Assembly (NCBI RefSeq): GCF_027923765.1
Contig: NZ_AP026709.1
Span: 124,001 to 188,000 of the forward strand
Direction of reading: 5' to 3'
Origin: Pseudodesulfovibrio nedwellii
Lineage (GTDB): Bacteria; Desulfobacterota; Desulfovibrionia; Desulfovibrionales; Desulfovibrionaceae
DNA: 64,000 bases
Shown here piece after piece: positions 36,803 through 45,348 of the stretch (the first letter of the stretch is position 1; every line of letters begins with the position of its first letter). Made by a program: the position numbers and the translations under genes. A model generated the notes under the pieces. It searched no databases. It saw only the letters and a program-made list of their open reading frames with translations, and was not told where the DNA came from.

Positions 36803-36843
36803 ATACTTTTTTGACGGGAAATAATTCTCTATCAAAAAAGTAT
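36803..36843. repeat. 12-bp perfect inverted repeat, AT-rich
   Basis: ATACTTTTTTGA and TCAAAAAAGTAT flank 17 bases. It may be a terminator reading leftward or a protein-binding site; no adjacent gene needs a terminator here. Confidence 0.55.
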
Positions 36844-36996
36844 GAAATCCTTGTGCCAGTTGGGTCAATGTGGTGAGTTGAGAACGAATTTCAAAATACC
36901 TCCTAAAAAGGTTCCTCAATGTTTTTAGTGTTTTAATCTGTTTATAATAATAATTACTAACAATTGAAAACAGCTTGACGATTGTGATGGAATTAA

Positions 36997-37013
36997 CATA
37001 CCGGCTCGGTATG
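36997..37013. promoter_or_regulatory. Candidate operator of the hmc operon (CATACCG-GCT-CGGTATG)
   Basis: A perfect 7-3-7 palindrome located 18 bases after a TTGACG -35 box, where the -10 would fall. The ATACCG/CGGTAT arms resemble the ends of IscR-type Rrf2-family sites. The operon contains an Rrf2 gene, so autoregulation is a natural proposal. Confidence 0.5.
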
Positions 37014-37198
37014 GATAAAAACCTCGCGAATAGGTGGGTTATTAAATCTACCCATCCAGGAGGAGTTTTTTGACAAGTTTTAGGGCGCTGCCGGATGGCT
37101 GCGTCAGGGGGCCGGAAGAGGACCCGGAAACGGGACCTGAAGAACGGGCTGAAAGGTCGGTTCGTTGCCATCAACGCTTTTGAGGAAAGGGATCACAC

Positions 37199-38806
37199 AT
37201 GGCAAACGGTAAAAGGATGTTGCGATTTGCTGCAATCATGATCGCGCTGGTCGGCGTGCTTGGTTTCCAGATGGAAGCTATGGGCATGCTCGACACAGTG
37301 GAGAAGGCCACGGGTACGCCTGACGTGATCATGATCGACACCATCGCCAAACTAGAGTCACTTGAACAGTCTGCGGCAGTGTTTGAACATGACGCACACA
37401 CAAAAGCCCTGAAAGAACAGGGCATGAGCTGCAATTCCTGTCATAAGAAGGATGCGGAAGGGAACATGACCCTGACCTTCAATCGACTGGAAGGCGAAGG
37501 ACAGCCCGAATTGTCCGCGTCAGAGCTCAAAGACATTTATCATGACGGCTGTATTTCCTGTCACGTCGAAAGCGGCGACAAGGGATTCAAGACCGGCCCC
37601 ATGGTGGGCGAGTGTCGTAGCTGTCACCAGGCCAAGCCTGAAATCGTCGCAGAACGCGTCGAGGCTGGCATGGACAACACGCTTCACTTCATTCACTGGG
37701 ATTCCAAGATTATTCCGGCTGACGCGGGTGAGCAAACCAACTGTGGTGCTTGCCACACCGTCTACGACGAGACCGCCAAGAAAGAAGTCTACAAGAAGGG
37801 CGAGGAAGACAGCTGGCGTTATGCGACTGTGTACTCTCCTGAAGAAATGGCGAATCTTTCCACCAGGGAAGTCTTCCACAATCAATGTGTGACCTGTCAT
37901 CAGACGCTCATTGAGAAGAAGGCCGAACGTAGTGGCCCCGTTGATTGCGCAAGTTGTCATGAAGCCAAGAAAGTCGATGCCCGCGAAGCAGAGAACGCCA
38001 AGACCGTGAAGGCCATGGGCGAACTGCCGCGTTTGCCGCGCAAACAGCCTGACGCCGTTCTGATGATGGCCAAGGTTGAAGGCCCGGCACCTGAAAAGGC
38101 TACCGGTATGGCTCCTGTCGCGTTCAATCACAAACTTCACGAATCCGAAGTCGACACATGTAACGTGTGTCACGTTCAGGGTGTCAATGCTCCTGTCGAC
38201 ACGAGTTTCAAGGCCATGCACGACGTGACCTTGGATAGCTCCTGTGTTGGGTGTCATGCCAAGGAACAGAAAAAGCCCGAATGTGCTGGTTGTCATGCAG
38301 CTCGTCCCGTTTCCAAGGCCAACTCCGAAGCCACATGCAAGAGCTGCCATAATGCAGCCCAGCCCGCGCCCGGAGCAACCAAGGAAGTCATGCAGACCGA
38401 AGCTGTGAATTTGATTGCTTCCCGTCCTGCAAGTCAGGCCATGGTCGCAATCGAGGACATTCCGGAAACTGTGACCATCGGTGTCATCTCCGACAAGTTC
38501 GAGCCGAGCAAAATGCCTCACCGCAAGATTGTGCTCTCCATGGCGAAAGGCATGAAGGATAGCCCACTGGCTAATACCTTCCACGCTACGCCTGAGGCCA
38601 TGTGTGCTGGTTGTCACCACAACGCTCCGGCATCTGTCACTCCGCCCAAGTGCGCGAGCTGTCACGCCAAGCCGTTTGAGACTGATGGCAAGCCCGGTTT
38701 GAAGGCTGCGTATCATGCCCAGTGCATGAGCTGCCATACCGAAATGAAGCTCGAGAAGCCCGCTGCCACGAATTGTGTCGCGTGCCACGAGAAAAAAGCC
38801 AACTAA
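37199..38806 (+). CDS. hmcA: High-molecular-weight cytochrome c, HmcA
   Basis: 535 residues with a signal peptide (LRFAAIMIALVGVLGF). I count 14 CxxCH haem motifs: six in the first half, then two groups of four that resemble cytochrome c3 modules. Distal His candidates occur in FEHDAHT, HFIHWDS, FNHKLHE and TFHATPE. D. vulgaris HmcA has 16 haems, so two appear to be missing; no Cx4CH motif makes up the number. The protein accepts periplasmic electrons from hydrogenase-reduced cytochrome c3 and passes them to HmcB-F. It is first in the operon, 17 bases before hmcB. Confidence 0.92.
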   Translation: MANGKRMLRFAAIMIALVGVLGFQMEAMGMLDTVEKATGTPDVIMIDTIAKLESLEQSAAVFEHDAHTKALKEQGMSCNSCHKKDAEGNMTLTFNRLEGEGQPELSASELKDIYHDGCISCHVESGDKGFKTGPMVGECRSCHQAKPEIVAERVEAGMDNTLHFIHWDSKIIPADAGEQTNCGACHTVYDETAKKEVYKKGEEDSWRYATVYSPEEMANLSTREVFHNQCVTCHQTLIEKKAERSGPVDCASCHEAKKVDAREAENAKTVKAMGELPRLPRKQPDAVLMMAKVEGPAPEKATGMAPVAFNHKLHESEVDTCNVCHVQGVNAPVDTSFKAMHDVTLDSSCVGCHAKEQKKPECAGCHAARPVSKANSEATCKSCHNAAQPAPGATKEVMQTEAVNLIASRPASQAMVAIEDIPETVTIGVISDKFEPSKMPHRKIVLSMAKGMKDSPLANTFHATPEAMCAGCHHNAPASVTPPKCASCHAKPFETDGKPGLKAAYHAQCMSCHTEMKLEKPAATNCVACHEKKAN

Positions 38807-38823
38807 CCGAAGGAGAACGTTAG

Positions 38824-39879
38824 ATGTTACGTAGAACATTCCTCGGACTGTTGGGCGCCGCTGGCGCGAGTGTCGCGCTTCCCACGTCGGCAAAGGCCGG
38901 AGGTAAATCCTTTGGTCCGCATCCCGACACGCAGGCCGTGCTCTTTGATGCCACTCGTTGCATTGGTTGCCGCAAATGCGAGCTGGCCTGCAACGAGGTG
39001 AACCAACTGCCCGCACCCGACAAGAAGTTCGACGACCTGACGGTCCTCGACACCAAACGTCGGACCGATGAAAAAACTTATACTGTCGTCAACAAGTTCC
39101 AGGGAAAGACCGGACCGGTCTTTGTTAAGAAGCAGTGTAATCACTGTCTGGAACCTGCCTGTGCCTCCGCCTGTTTTGTCAAGGCGTTCAAGAAGGAACC
39201 AAACGGAGCGGTCAGTTATGACGCTTCGGTCTGTGTCGGCTGCCGCTATTGCATGGTCGCCTGTCCCTTCGAAATCCCGGCATACGAATATGATGAGCCT
39301 CTGACTCCCAGAGTCATGAAGTGCACCTTGTGCGCACCCCGTCTGGCCGAAGGCAAGTTGCCCGGTTGTGTGGAGCGTTGCCCCAAGGAGGCACTGACCT
39401 TTGGCCCTCGCGATGAGATTATCAAGATCGCCCGTGCGCGCATCGCCGCTTACCCTGATCGTTACGTGGACCATGTCTACGGCGAAAGAGAAATGGGCGG
39501 CACCAGCTGGATGTATATCTCTGGCGAGCCGTTCACCGAGATTGGCATGCGTGAAGATTTGGGTACTGCCTCCGCACCTGAGCTGACTGCTGGTGCATTG
39601 GCTGCGGTTCCCATTGTGGTTGGTCTGTGGCCTGTGCTGCTGGGCGGTATTTATGCCGTGAGCAAGCGCAAGGATAAGATTGCCAACGACGAGCGCGTCG
39701 CGGCTGTCAAGGATGCCCTGACCCGAGCCGGTGAAGAAGCCGAGAAGAAGTTGCATGAGCAGCTGTCCAAGGCTGAAGTCGCCAACCAGCGTCGCATCGA
39801 GGTCGAGGTCAAGAAAGCCGTTGAAGAGGCTCTTGCTCCTAAGGAAGAAGAAGCCGAAACCGGTGAGGAGGAATCCTAA
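38824..39879 (+). CDS. hmcB: Hmc complex periplasmic iron-sulfur protein HmcB
   Basis: 351 residues with a Tat-like N-terminus ([18 protein letters not shown]). Four ferredoxin-type Cys groups follow: [35 protein letters not shown] and CTLC...CVERC, enough for four [4Fe-4S] clusters as in DmsB/NrfC relatives. A C-terminal membrane helix (about 255-280) anchors it, followed by a long charged coiled-coil tail of about 70 residues rich in Glu and Lys. It carries electrons between HmcA and the NrfD-like HmcC. Confidence 0.93.
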   Translation: MLRRTFLGLLGAAGASVALPTSAKAGGKSFGPHPDTQAVLFDATRCIGCRKCELACNEVNQLPAPDKKFDDLTVLDTKRRTDEKTYTVVNKFQGKTGPVFVKKQCNHCLEPACASACFVKAFKKEPNGAVSYDASVCVGCRYCMVACPFEIPAYEYDEPLTPRVMKCTLCAPRLAEGKLPGCVERCPKEALTFGPRDEIIKIARARIAAYPDRYVDHVYGEREMGGTSWMYISGEPFTEIGMREDLGTASAPELTAGALAAVPIVVGLWPVLLGGIYAVSKRKDKIANDERVAAVKDALTRAGEEAEKKLHEQLSKAEVANQRRIEVEVKKAVEEALAPKEEEAETGEEES

Positions 39880-41055
39880 ATGTCTGTCGACACCATTGCG
39901 GCTGAAAAGAAATCCTTATTCACGCCGTTCAATATTATTGCTGGAGTCATTCTCATTGCCGGACTCATCGTCACGGTGATGCGTTTTACCGGCGGCCTCG
40001 GAGCCGTTACCAACCTTGACCAGAACAATCCGTGGGGCATCTGGATCGGTTTCGATCTGATGTGCGGCGTTGCCTTGGCAGCCGGTGGATACACCACCTC
40101 TGCAGCCTGCTACGTGTTCGGTCTCAAGAAATTCCATGCCGGTGTCCGTCCGGCCATCCTGACCGCATTCCTCGGCTATGCCCTCGTGGTTTTTGCTTTG
40201 GGATACGACGTCGGTCGTCCTTGGCGTTTGCCGTACCCCCTCTTTGTTCAGCAGGGAACAACGTCTCTGCTTTTTGAAGTGGGTTTGTGCGTCATGCTGT
40301 ACCTGACCGTGCTGTTCATCGAATTCACACCGGCCCTGTTCGAATGGCTCGGTATGAAGAAGATCCGCAACACCGTGGTTAAATTGACTCTGGTCCTGAC
40401 CATCTTCGGTGTGGTCCTGTCCACCTTGCATCAGTCCTCTCTGGGCGCGTTGTTCACCATCGTGCCATCGAAGCTGCATCCGCTCTGGTATTCGCAATAC
40501 CTGCCGGTATTCTTCTTCGTGTCGAGCATTTGTGCCGGGTTGTCCATGGTCATCTTCGAAGGAACTCTCTCTCATAAGCCCATGCACCACTTGATGGACA
40601 AGGAGTACCTGAATAACCACGATGGTCTTATCCTTGGATTCGGAAAGACCGCTTCCCTCGTGCTGTTCGGGTACTTCTCCATCAAGGTTATTGGCTTGGC
40701 ATACGACAACAACTGGCACTACCTGACCACCGGCTACGGCGCGTGGTATCTGGTTGAGATGCTCGGTTGCGTAGCCCTGCCATCTTTCCTGTATGCCATC
40801 GGCGTTCGGGACAGGAATATCACTGTCATCAAATGGGCCGCTGGACTGACTGTCCTCGGCATTATCGTCAACCGATTCAATATCTCCATGGTTGCCTTCA
40901 ACTACCACCTGCCTTCCGCAGAGCGGTATTTCCCGAGCTGGGGCGAGATCACCATCTCCCTGTTCGTAGTCACCATCGGTGTGGTTGTTTTCCGGTTCAT
41001 CAGCACCAGGATGCCCATTTTCTACGAGCACCCTGATTACAAGGGCGAACACTAG
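39880..41055 (+). CDS. hmcC: Hmc complex NrfD/PsrC-type membrane subunit HmcC
   Basis: 391 residues with about ten membrane helices. The NrfD signature is present (NPWGIWIGFDLMCGVALAAGGYTTSAACYVFG; QSSLGALFTIVP). It starts immediately after the hmcB stop (TAA-ATG). Family members interact with menaquinone and the iron-sulfur subunit on the periplasmic face. Confidence 0.93.
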   Translation: MSVDTIAAEKKSLFTPFNIIAGVILIAGLIVTVMRFTGGLGAVTNLDQNNPWGIWIGFDLMCGVALAAGGYTTSAACYVFGLKKFHAGVRPAILTAFLGYALVVFALGYDVGRPWRLPYPLFVQQGTTSLLFEVGLCVMLYLTVLFIEFTPALFEWLGMKKIRNTVVKLTLVLTIFGVVLSTLHQSSLGALFTIVPSKLHPLWYSQYLPVFFFVSSICAGLSMVIFEGTLSHKPMHHLMDKEYLNNHDGLILGFGKTASLVLFGYFSIKVIGLAYDNNWHYLTTGYGAWYLVEMLGCVALPSFLYAIGVRDRNITVIKWAAGLTVLGIIVNRFNISMVAFNYHLPSAERYFPSWGEITISLFVVTIGVVVFRFISTRMPIFYEHPDYKGEH

Positions 41056-41072
41056 CCTCGGGAGGTATTGAG

Positions 41073-41204
41073 ATGGAATTCTTTAATTTACAGGATTACT
41101 ACACCTTCACCAAAGGCACAGTGTATCTGATCATGGGAGCAATTCTGGTAGGGGTCACCCTCTATTGGCAGTTCCTCATGGGCGGAAATAAAAAGGACGA
41201 CTAG
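41073..41204 (+). CDS. hmcD: Hmc complex small membrane subunit HmcD
   Basis: 43 residues, one membrane helix (about 15-37, GTVYLIMGAILVGVTLYWQFLM) and a charged end NKKDD. The GGAGG ribosome site lies 10 bases upstream. Position and size match HmcD, whose role is presumably structural. Confidence 0.88.
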   Translation: MEFFNLQDYYTFTKGTVYLIMGAILVGVTLYWQFLMGGNKKDD

Positions 41205-41258
41205 GCGCTTAGGCCATCGTTTTATAACTAACGATATGACAATCAAGGAGAAGCGGAA

Positions 41259-41936
41259 ATGTACGATTTCCTGACAGGGCCCATGCTCTGGGTGACGTTT
41301 CTCGTCAGCTTTGGCGGCCTGATCGTTCGCGCCGTCATGTATGTCAGGGGCCTGAGTTGGCAGCTTGACAGAGTGGCCTATCGCCCCAACATGAGTTACG
41401 GACTGCGCGGTGGATTCCGTTCCATTCTGGCCTTTATCATTCCGTTTAAGGCCCGTTTGTGGAGAGTTCGCCCCGGTTTTACCATCATCTTCTTTGCCTT
41501 CCATATCGGATTGCTCGTCACTCCGATCTTTTTGGAAGCACATAATGTGATGCTGCAAGATGCATTCGGATTCAGCCTGCCTGCGCTGCCCACCTTTGTG
41601 GCAGACACGCTGGCCTGGATATGCCTGGTCGGCGGCCTGTTCATGGTTCTGCGCCGTATTGCATTCCCTGAAGTGCGCATCATCACCACCTTCTACGATT
41701 ACCTGCTGCTGGTCATTACGGTGATGCCTTTTGTCACCGGTTTGATCGCACGCTACGAGATGGGCGATTACAACTTCTGGTTGATGGCACATATCATCAG
41801 CGCGGAAATCTGGTTGCTTTGTCTGCCTTTCACCAAGCTGAGTCACGCCATTCTGTTCTTCATGTCCCGCATGCAGCTGGGAATGGATTACGGCATCAAG
41901 CGTGGTGGCATGAAAGGCTCGGACATGTCCTGGTAA
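41259..41936 (+). CDS. hmcE: Hmc complex membrane subunit HmcE (NarI-like)
   Basis: 225 residues with five hydrophobic segments. Histidines within helices (FAFHIGLLVTPIFLEAHN, LMAHIISAEIWLL, TKLSHAILFF) suit the haem b ligation known for NarI/DsrM-type subunits. It lies between hmcD and hmcF. It likely passes electrons from the membrane to the CCG-domain protein HmcF on the cytoplasmic side. Confidence 0.9.
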   Translation: MYDFLTGPMLWVTFLVSFGGLIVRAVMYVRGLSWQLDRVAYRPNMSYGLRGGFRSILAFIIPFKARLWRVRPGFTIIFFAFHIGLLVTPIFLEAHNVMLQDAFGFSLPALPTFVADTLAWICLVGGLFMVLRRIAFPEVRIITTFYDYLLLVITVMPFVTGLIARYEMGDYNFWLMAHIISAEIWLLCLPFTKLSHAILFFMSRMQLGMDYGIKRGGMKGSDMSW

Positions 41937-41975
41937 TCGGGATTGAGACACAGCCCAAGATAATGGAGAATCACA

Positions 41976-43367
41976 ATGCCTGAAGGAAAACTTTGCAACA
42001 GGACGCCCATCAAGACCGATGAACAGCTCAAGCTGACTCTCGGCGATAAGGGCGGAAAGCAATATTACGAAGAAATGAACCACCTGGATGTGGATTCGGA
42101 AAAGCTGTGGGCAACCATACAGAAGACCATGAAGTCTAGGCTCAAGACCTGGCTGGAAATCTGTGCTCACTGCGGCCTGTGCGCCGAATCCTGCTTTTTG
42201 TACCAGGTTAACGGACGTGTGCCGGAACAAGTTCCGTCCTATAAGATCCAGTCCACACTTGGCCAGATCGTCAAGAAGAAGGGCAAGGTCGACAACGAAT
42301 TCATGCAGATGTGCATGGAGACCGCTTGGTCCAAATGCACCTGCTGTAACCGTTGCGGCATGTACTGTCCGCACGGCATCGACATGGGTATCATGTTCGG
42401 CTACCTGCGCGGTCTGCTGTACTCTCAGGGGTTCGTGCCGTGGGAACTCAAAATTGGTTCCGGTATGCACCGTGTGTATCGTGCTCAGATGGATGTTACC
42501 ACTGAAGACTGGGTCGAGACATGCGAATGGATGGCCGAAGAGACCGAAGAGGAATGGCCGGGCCTTGAAATTCCAGTCGACAAGGTCGGCGCGGATATCA
42601 TGTACACCTGCAACGCTCGTGAACCCAAGCACTACCCGGAAGACATTGCCGAAGCGGCTATTCTTTTCCATGTGGCTGGTGAAAACTGGACCGTCCCTTC
42701 GGAAGGGTGGGAGCAGACCTCTCTGTCCATGTTTGCCGGTGACTGGGAATGCTGCAAGGACAACGTTCAGAATGTCTACGACGCCATTGAGCGTTTGAAG
42801 CCCAAACGTGCAACCGGCACCGAGTGTGGTCACGCACATCGAGCCACTGTCATCGAAGGCCCTTACTGGGTTGGTCGTGAAGATGGTCAGCCGCCTGTTC
42901 CTTACGTTCATTACGTGGAATGGTTGGCAGAAGCGCTGCGCACCGGCAAGCTCAAGATTGATCCTTCAAAGAGGATCAAGGAGCCGGTTACCTTGCAGGA
43001 TTCCTGCAACTATGTGCGTAACCAGGGCCTCAAGGATGTCACCCGTGAGATCATCAGCTACATAGTGGAGCCCGGTTATTTCGTCGAAATGGCCCCCACT
43101 AAGGAGCACAACTACTGCTGCGGCGGCGGTGGTGGTTTTAACGGCATCGGCAAGTATCGTGAACAGCGCAACATGGCTCTTCGCAAGAAGATGGATCAGA
43201 TTCTCGATACGGGTTGCAAGCTCGTCATCGCTCCGTGTCATAACTGCTGGGACGCCATTCGTGACCTTGAGGAAGAGTATGAAATCGGCATCCGCTGGTC
43301 CTTCCTCAAACCGTTGGTAATCAAGATGCTGGATGTTCCCGAACATCTGCTGCCCAAGGACGAGTAA
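41976..43367 (+). CDS. hmcF: Hmc complex cytoplasmic iron-sulfur protein HmcF (HdrD-like)
   Basis: 463 residues, no signal peptide. Two ferredoxin clusters are at the N-terminus ([25 protein letters not shown]). Two CCG-type segments follow (CGHAH...[17 protein letters not shown]...APCHNCWD), as in heterodisulfide reductase HdrD and DsrK. HmcF is the cytoplasmic end of the transmembrane pathway. Its electron acceptor is not established. Confidence 0.92.
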   Translation: MPEGKLCNRTPIKTDEQLKLTLGDKGGKQYYEEMNHLDVDSEKLWATIQKTMKSRLKTWLEICAHCGLCAESCFLYQVNGRVPEQVPSYKIQSTLGQIVKKKGKVDNEFMQMCMETAWSKCTCCNRCGMYCPHGIDMGIMFGYLRGLLYSQGFVPWELKIGSGMHRVYRAQMDVTTEDWVETCEWMAEETEEEWPGLEIPVDKVGADIMYTCNAREPKHYPEDIAEAAILFHVAGENWTVPSEGWEQTSLSMFAGDWECCKDNVQNVYDAIERLKPKRATGTECGHAHRATVIEGPYWVGREDGQPPVPYVHYVEWLAEALRTGKLKIDPSKRIKEPVTLQDSCNYVRNQGLKDVTREIISYIVEPGYFVEMAPTKEHNYCCGGGGGFNGIGKYREQRNMALRKKMDQILDTGCKLVIAPCHNCWDAIRDLEEEYEIGIRWSFLKPLVIKMLDVPEHLLPKDE

Positions 43368-43386
43368 CCAAAGGACGAGGTGAAAT

Positions 43387-44280
43387 ATGTTCAAAAAGAT
43401 TCTACTGGCTACCAGCGGTGCTCCGTCCACCTTCGGCGCCGCCCGTGTCGCTTTCGACATGGCCAAGCGTTACAACGCAGAGGTCATAGTCTTTAACGTC
43501 ATGGGTGTACCCACCAAGGCCTTCTCCCAGGAAGTCAACGACGTCCGTACCGGTGAGAAGATTGAGGTTGACGACGAATACCGTTCCTGGGTTGAGGAGG
43601 AGTTGAAAAACACCTTCGCAAAGCAGATTGAGAGCGTGGAATTCTCCAAGATGATCCTGACCACCGGCGTGCCGCATCGCGAGATTCTTCGTGCTGCTCG
43701 CGACGAAGATGTGGATTTGATCGTCATGGGTGCAAGTTCCGGTGAATCTTCTGCCTACCGCAAAGGTTACCCTGGTTCCACCTTGCAACGTGTTGCTAAA
43801 GCAGCCCGTTGTCCGGTGATGACCGTGCACCGCGAGACCGCGTCCTACTGGGGCGGTTTCGGTAATATTGTCTTTGCTACTGACTTCTCCAAGCAGGCGG
43901 AGAACGCGTTTAAGTTCGCTTTGGCTTCTGCCAAGGAGTTGGACTGCGACCTGACGCTTCTGCATGCGCTGGATATCAGCGGTAAGGTGCTGGATCAGAA
44001 CTCCATTGAAGACGATCTCATCGCAACGCGTAAGCGTATCCGCGATACGTATGTTTCGCAGATGGGCGATTTCAAGAACTTCGACGTCGAGGTTTGGGAA
44101 GGTGTCCCTTATGTGGAGATCGTCAAGATGGCTCGTGAGCGGTCTGCCGACCTTATTGTTATGGCACACCACAGCCGAGAACTGGACCCTGAAAAGGCTC
44201 GTATCGGTTCCACCATGGAGCAGGTTATCCTGCGCGCTGGTTGCCCTGTGGTCAGCGTCAGCAAACCTGACAAAGTATAA
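43387..44280 (+). CDS. Tandem universal stress protein (two UspA domains)
   Basis: 297 residues with two Usp domains (about 1-145 and 155-297). The first ends with the ATP-binding pattern VMGASSGESSAYRKGYPGSTLQRVAKAARCPVMTV, the second with VMAHHSRELDPEKARIGSTMEQVILRAGCPVVSV. It lies 19 bases after hmcF, so it is cotranscribed. The hmc operon I know from D. vulgaris goes directly from hmcF to rrf1; this insertion is a local feature. A role in sensing ATP state during hmc expression is conceivable. Confidence 0.9.
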   Translation: MFKKILLATSGAPSTFGAARVAFDMAKRYNAEVIVFNVMGVPTKAFSQEVNDVRTGEKIEVDDEYRSWVEEELKNTFAKQIESVEFSKMILTTGVPHREILRAARDEDVDLIVMGASSGESSAYRKGYPGSTLQRVAKAARCPVMTVHRETASYWGGFGNIVFATDFSKQAENAFKFALASAKELDCDLTLLHALDISGKVLDQNSIEDDLIATRKRIRDTYVSQMGDFKNFDVEVWEGVPYVEIVKMARERSADLIVMAHHSRELDPEKARIGSTMEQVILRAGCPVVSVSKPDKV

Positions 44281-44291
44281 GAGTGTGAAAT

Positions 44292-44364
44292 GCGTCCGGC
44301 TCTTGCTGGGCCGGACGCTCAAATATTAATGCCGCAGTCGGCCTTGGCGGGAGCGACTGCGGCA
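44292..44364. other. Two consecutive intergenic hairpins before rrf1
   Basis: GCGTCCGGC/GCCGGACGC (44292-44300/44310-44318) and TGCCGCAGTCG/CGACTGCGGCA (44330-44340/44354-44364). Both are perfect and lack T-runs, suggesting mRNA processing, partial termination or stability control between the structural and regulatory genes. Confidence 0.7.
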
Positions 44365-44410
44365 AAGTCAAGAATCAAAATAATGATTCATGCGTACCAG
44401 GAGGGTTGTT

Positions 44411-44764
44411 ATGTCCAAGAAGATTCTCATCGTTGATGACGACAAGGAAATCCGTTCTTATTTGTCCGAACTTCTCAGCGACAACGGTTATGAAACCGTG
44501 ACTGCCGTTGATGGTTCCGAGGCTGTTGAGATTGCTCAGCAGGAAAAGCCTGATCTCATCACTCTTGATTTGGAAATGCCCAACGAGTGGGGTCCCAGAT
44601 TTTACCGCAAGATTAGCCAGGACGAGGCACTCAAGCGTACTCCCGTTGTCGTAATCAGCGGGCTCAACTCAATTAAATACGCTATTCCCAAGGCGATCGC
44701 AAGCCTTACAAAACCTTTTGAACCTGCTCAGTTGCTGAAAATCGTCAAGGACGCAATCGGCTAA
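44411..44764 (+). CDS. rrf1: Single-domain response regulator, Rrf1-like
   Basis: 117 residues from ATG 44411, with AGGAGG 8 bases upstream. A lone receiver domain: acidic pocket VDDD (8-11), phospho-acceptor Asp53 in TLDLEMP, Thr/Ser switch VVISG, and Lys in SLTKPF. The turn after the Asp reads NEWGPRFYRK where most receivers have MDG. There is no output domain, as in Rrf1 of the D. vulgaris hmc operon. A close paralogue lies 140 bases downstream. Confidence 0.85.
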   Translation: MSKKILIVDDDKEIRSYLSELLSDNGYETVTAVDGSEAVEIAQQEKPDLITLDLEMPNEWGPRFYRKISQDEALKRTPVVVISGLNSIKYAIPKAIASLTKPFEPAQLLKIVKDAIG

Positions 44765-44784
44765 ATTGTAGGCATGGGGGCATG

Positions 44785-44817
44785 CCGACCCACGGATTTC
44801 CATAGTCCGTGGGTCGG
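44785..44817. other. Hairpin between the two receiver genes
   Basis: 12-bp perfect stem CCGACCCACGGA/TCCGTGGGTCGG, 9-base loop, no T-run. Third strong hairpin within 530 bases. Confidence 0.7.
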
Positions 44818-44903
44818 ATATTCATGCTTGAACAAGTGTGCGGGTTGAGTGTACGTTCAAAGGGTTGCGGGAAACTCAATACCTTGAACAATGGGTAGAA
44901 TGA

Positions 44904-45266
44904 ATGCCAAAGAAAATTATGGTGGTGGATGATGATCCAGATATCGTCGATTACCTCATCAACGTGTTCGAAGATCACGGATACGACACCTGCCGCGCCT
45001 CCGACGGGATATCTGCATATGACGTAGCGAAGGCTGAAAAGCCGGACCTCATAACGCTTGATATCGAAATGCCTCACGAGTGGGGGCCAAGGTTTTATCG
45101 TCGGTTGACAAGCGAAGAGGAGTTTTCGGATATTCCGGTGATAGTTATCAGCGGATTGTCCGGGATACATCTGGCCATTCGGCGGGCTGTGGCGACCATC
45201 AAGAAGCCTTTTGATCCAGCCGATGTGATTCAGATTGTGCACGAGGCGTTGGGTGACGATTTCTGA
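44904..45266 (+). CDS. Second single-domain response regulator, Rrf1 paralogue
   Basis: 120 residues, very similar to the preceding receiver: both share EKPDLITLD-EMP-EWGPRFYR and V-VISGL with Asp53. It probably arose by tandem duplication. No output domain. It is followed 82 bases later by a kinase with its own receiver, so phosphate may pass between these proteins. Confidence 0.85.
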   Translation: MPKKIMVVDDDPDIVDYLINVFEDHGYDTCRASDGISAYDVAKAEKPDLITLDIEMPHEWGPRFYRRLTSEEEFSDIPVIVISGLSGIHLAIRRAVATIKKPFDPADVIQIVHEALGDDF

Positions 45267-45348
45267 CAATGATAGCTGACGGTTCAAGGGTGCCGTAATG
45301 ATTGCATACAGCCGGGGGTGGCTGGATTGTGATCGGCATACCGGGGGT

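Larger units (their letters stand above)
36690..37198. other. hmc upstream region with two inverted repeats
   Basis: No gene in 509 bases. It holds a 12-bp inverted repeat at 36803-36843, a TTGACG box at 36975-36980 that may be the -35, and a palindrome at 36997-37013. The distance from there to the hmcA start leaves an untranslated leader of roughly 180 bases with several GC-rich stems. Confidence 0.55.

Noticed and set aside
37520-43466. Long open frames on the minus strand opposite hmcA-F
   Set aside because: They are antisense to strongly supported genes with CxxCH and ferredoxin motifs; their length reflects codon bias of the real genes.
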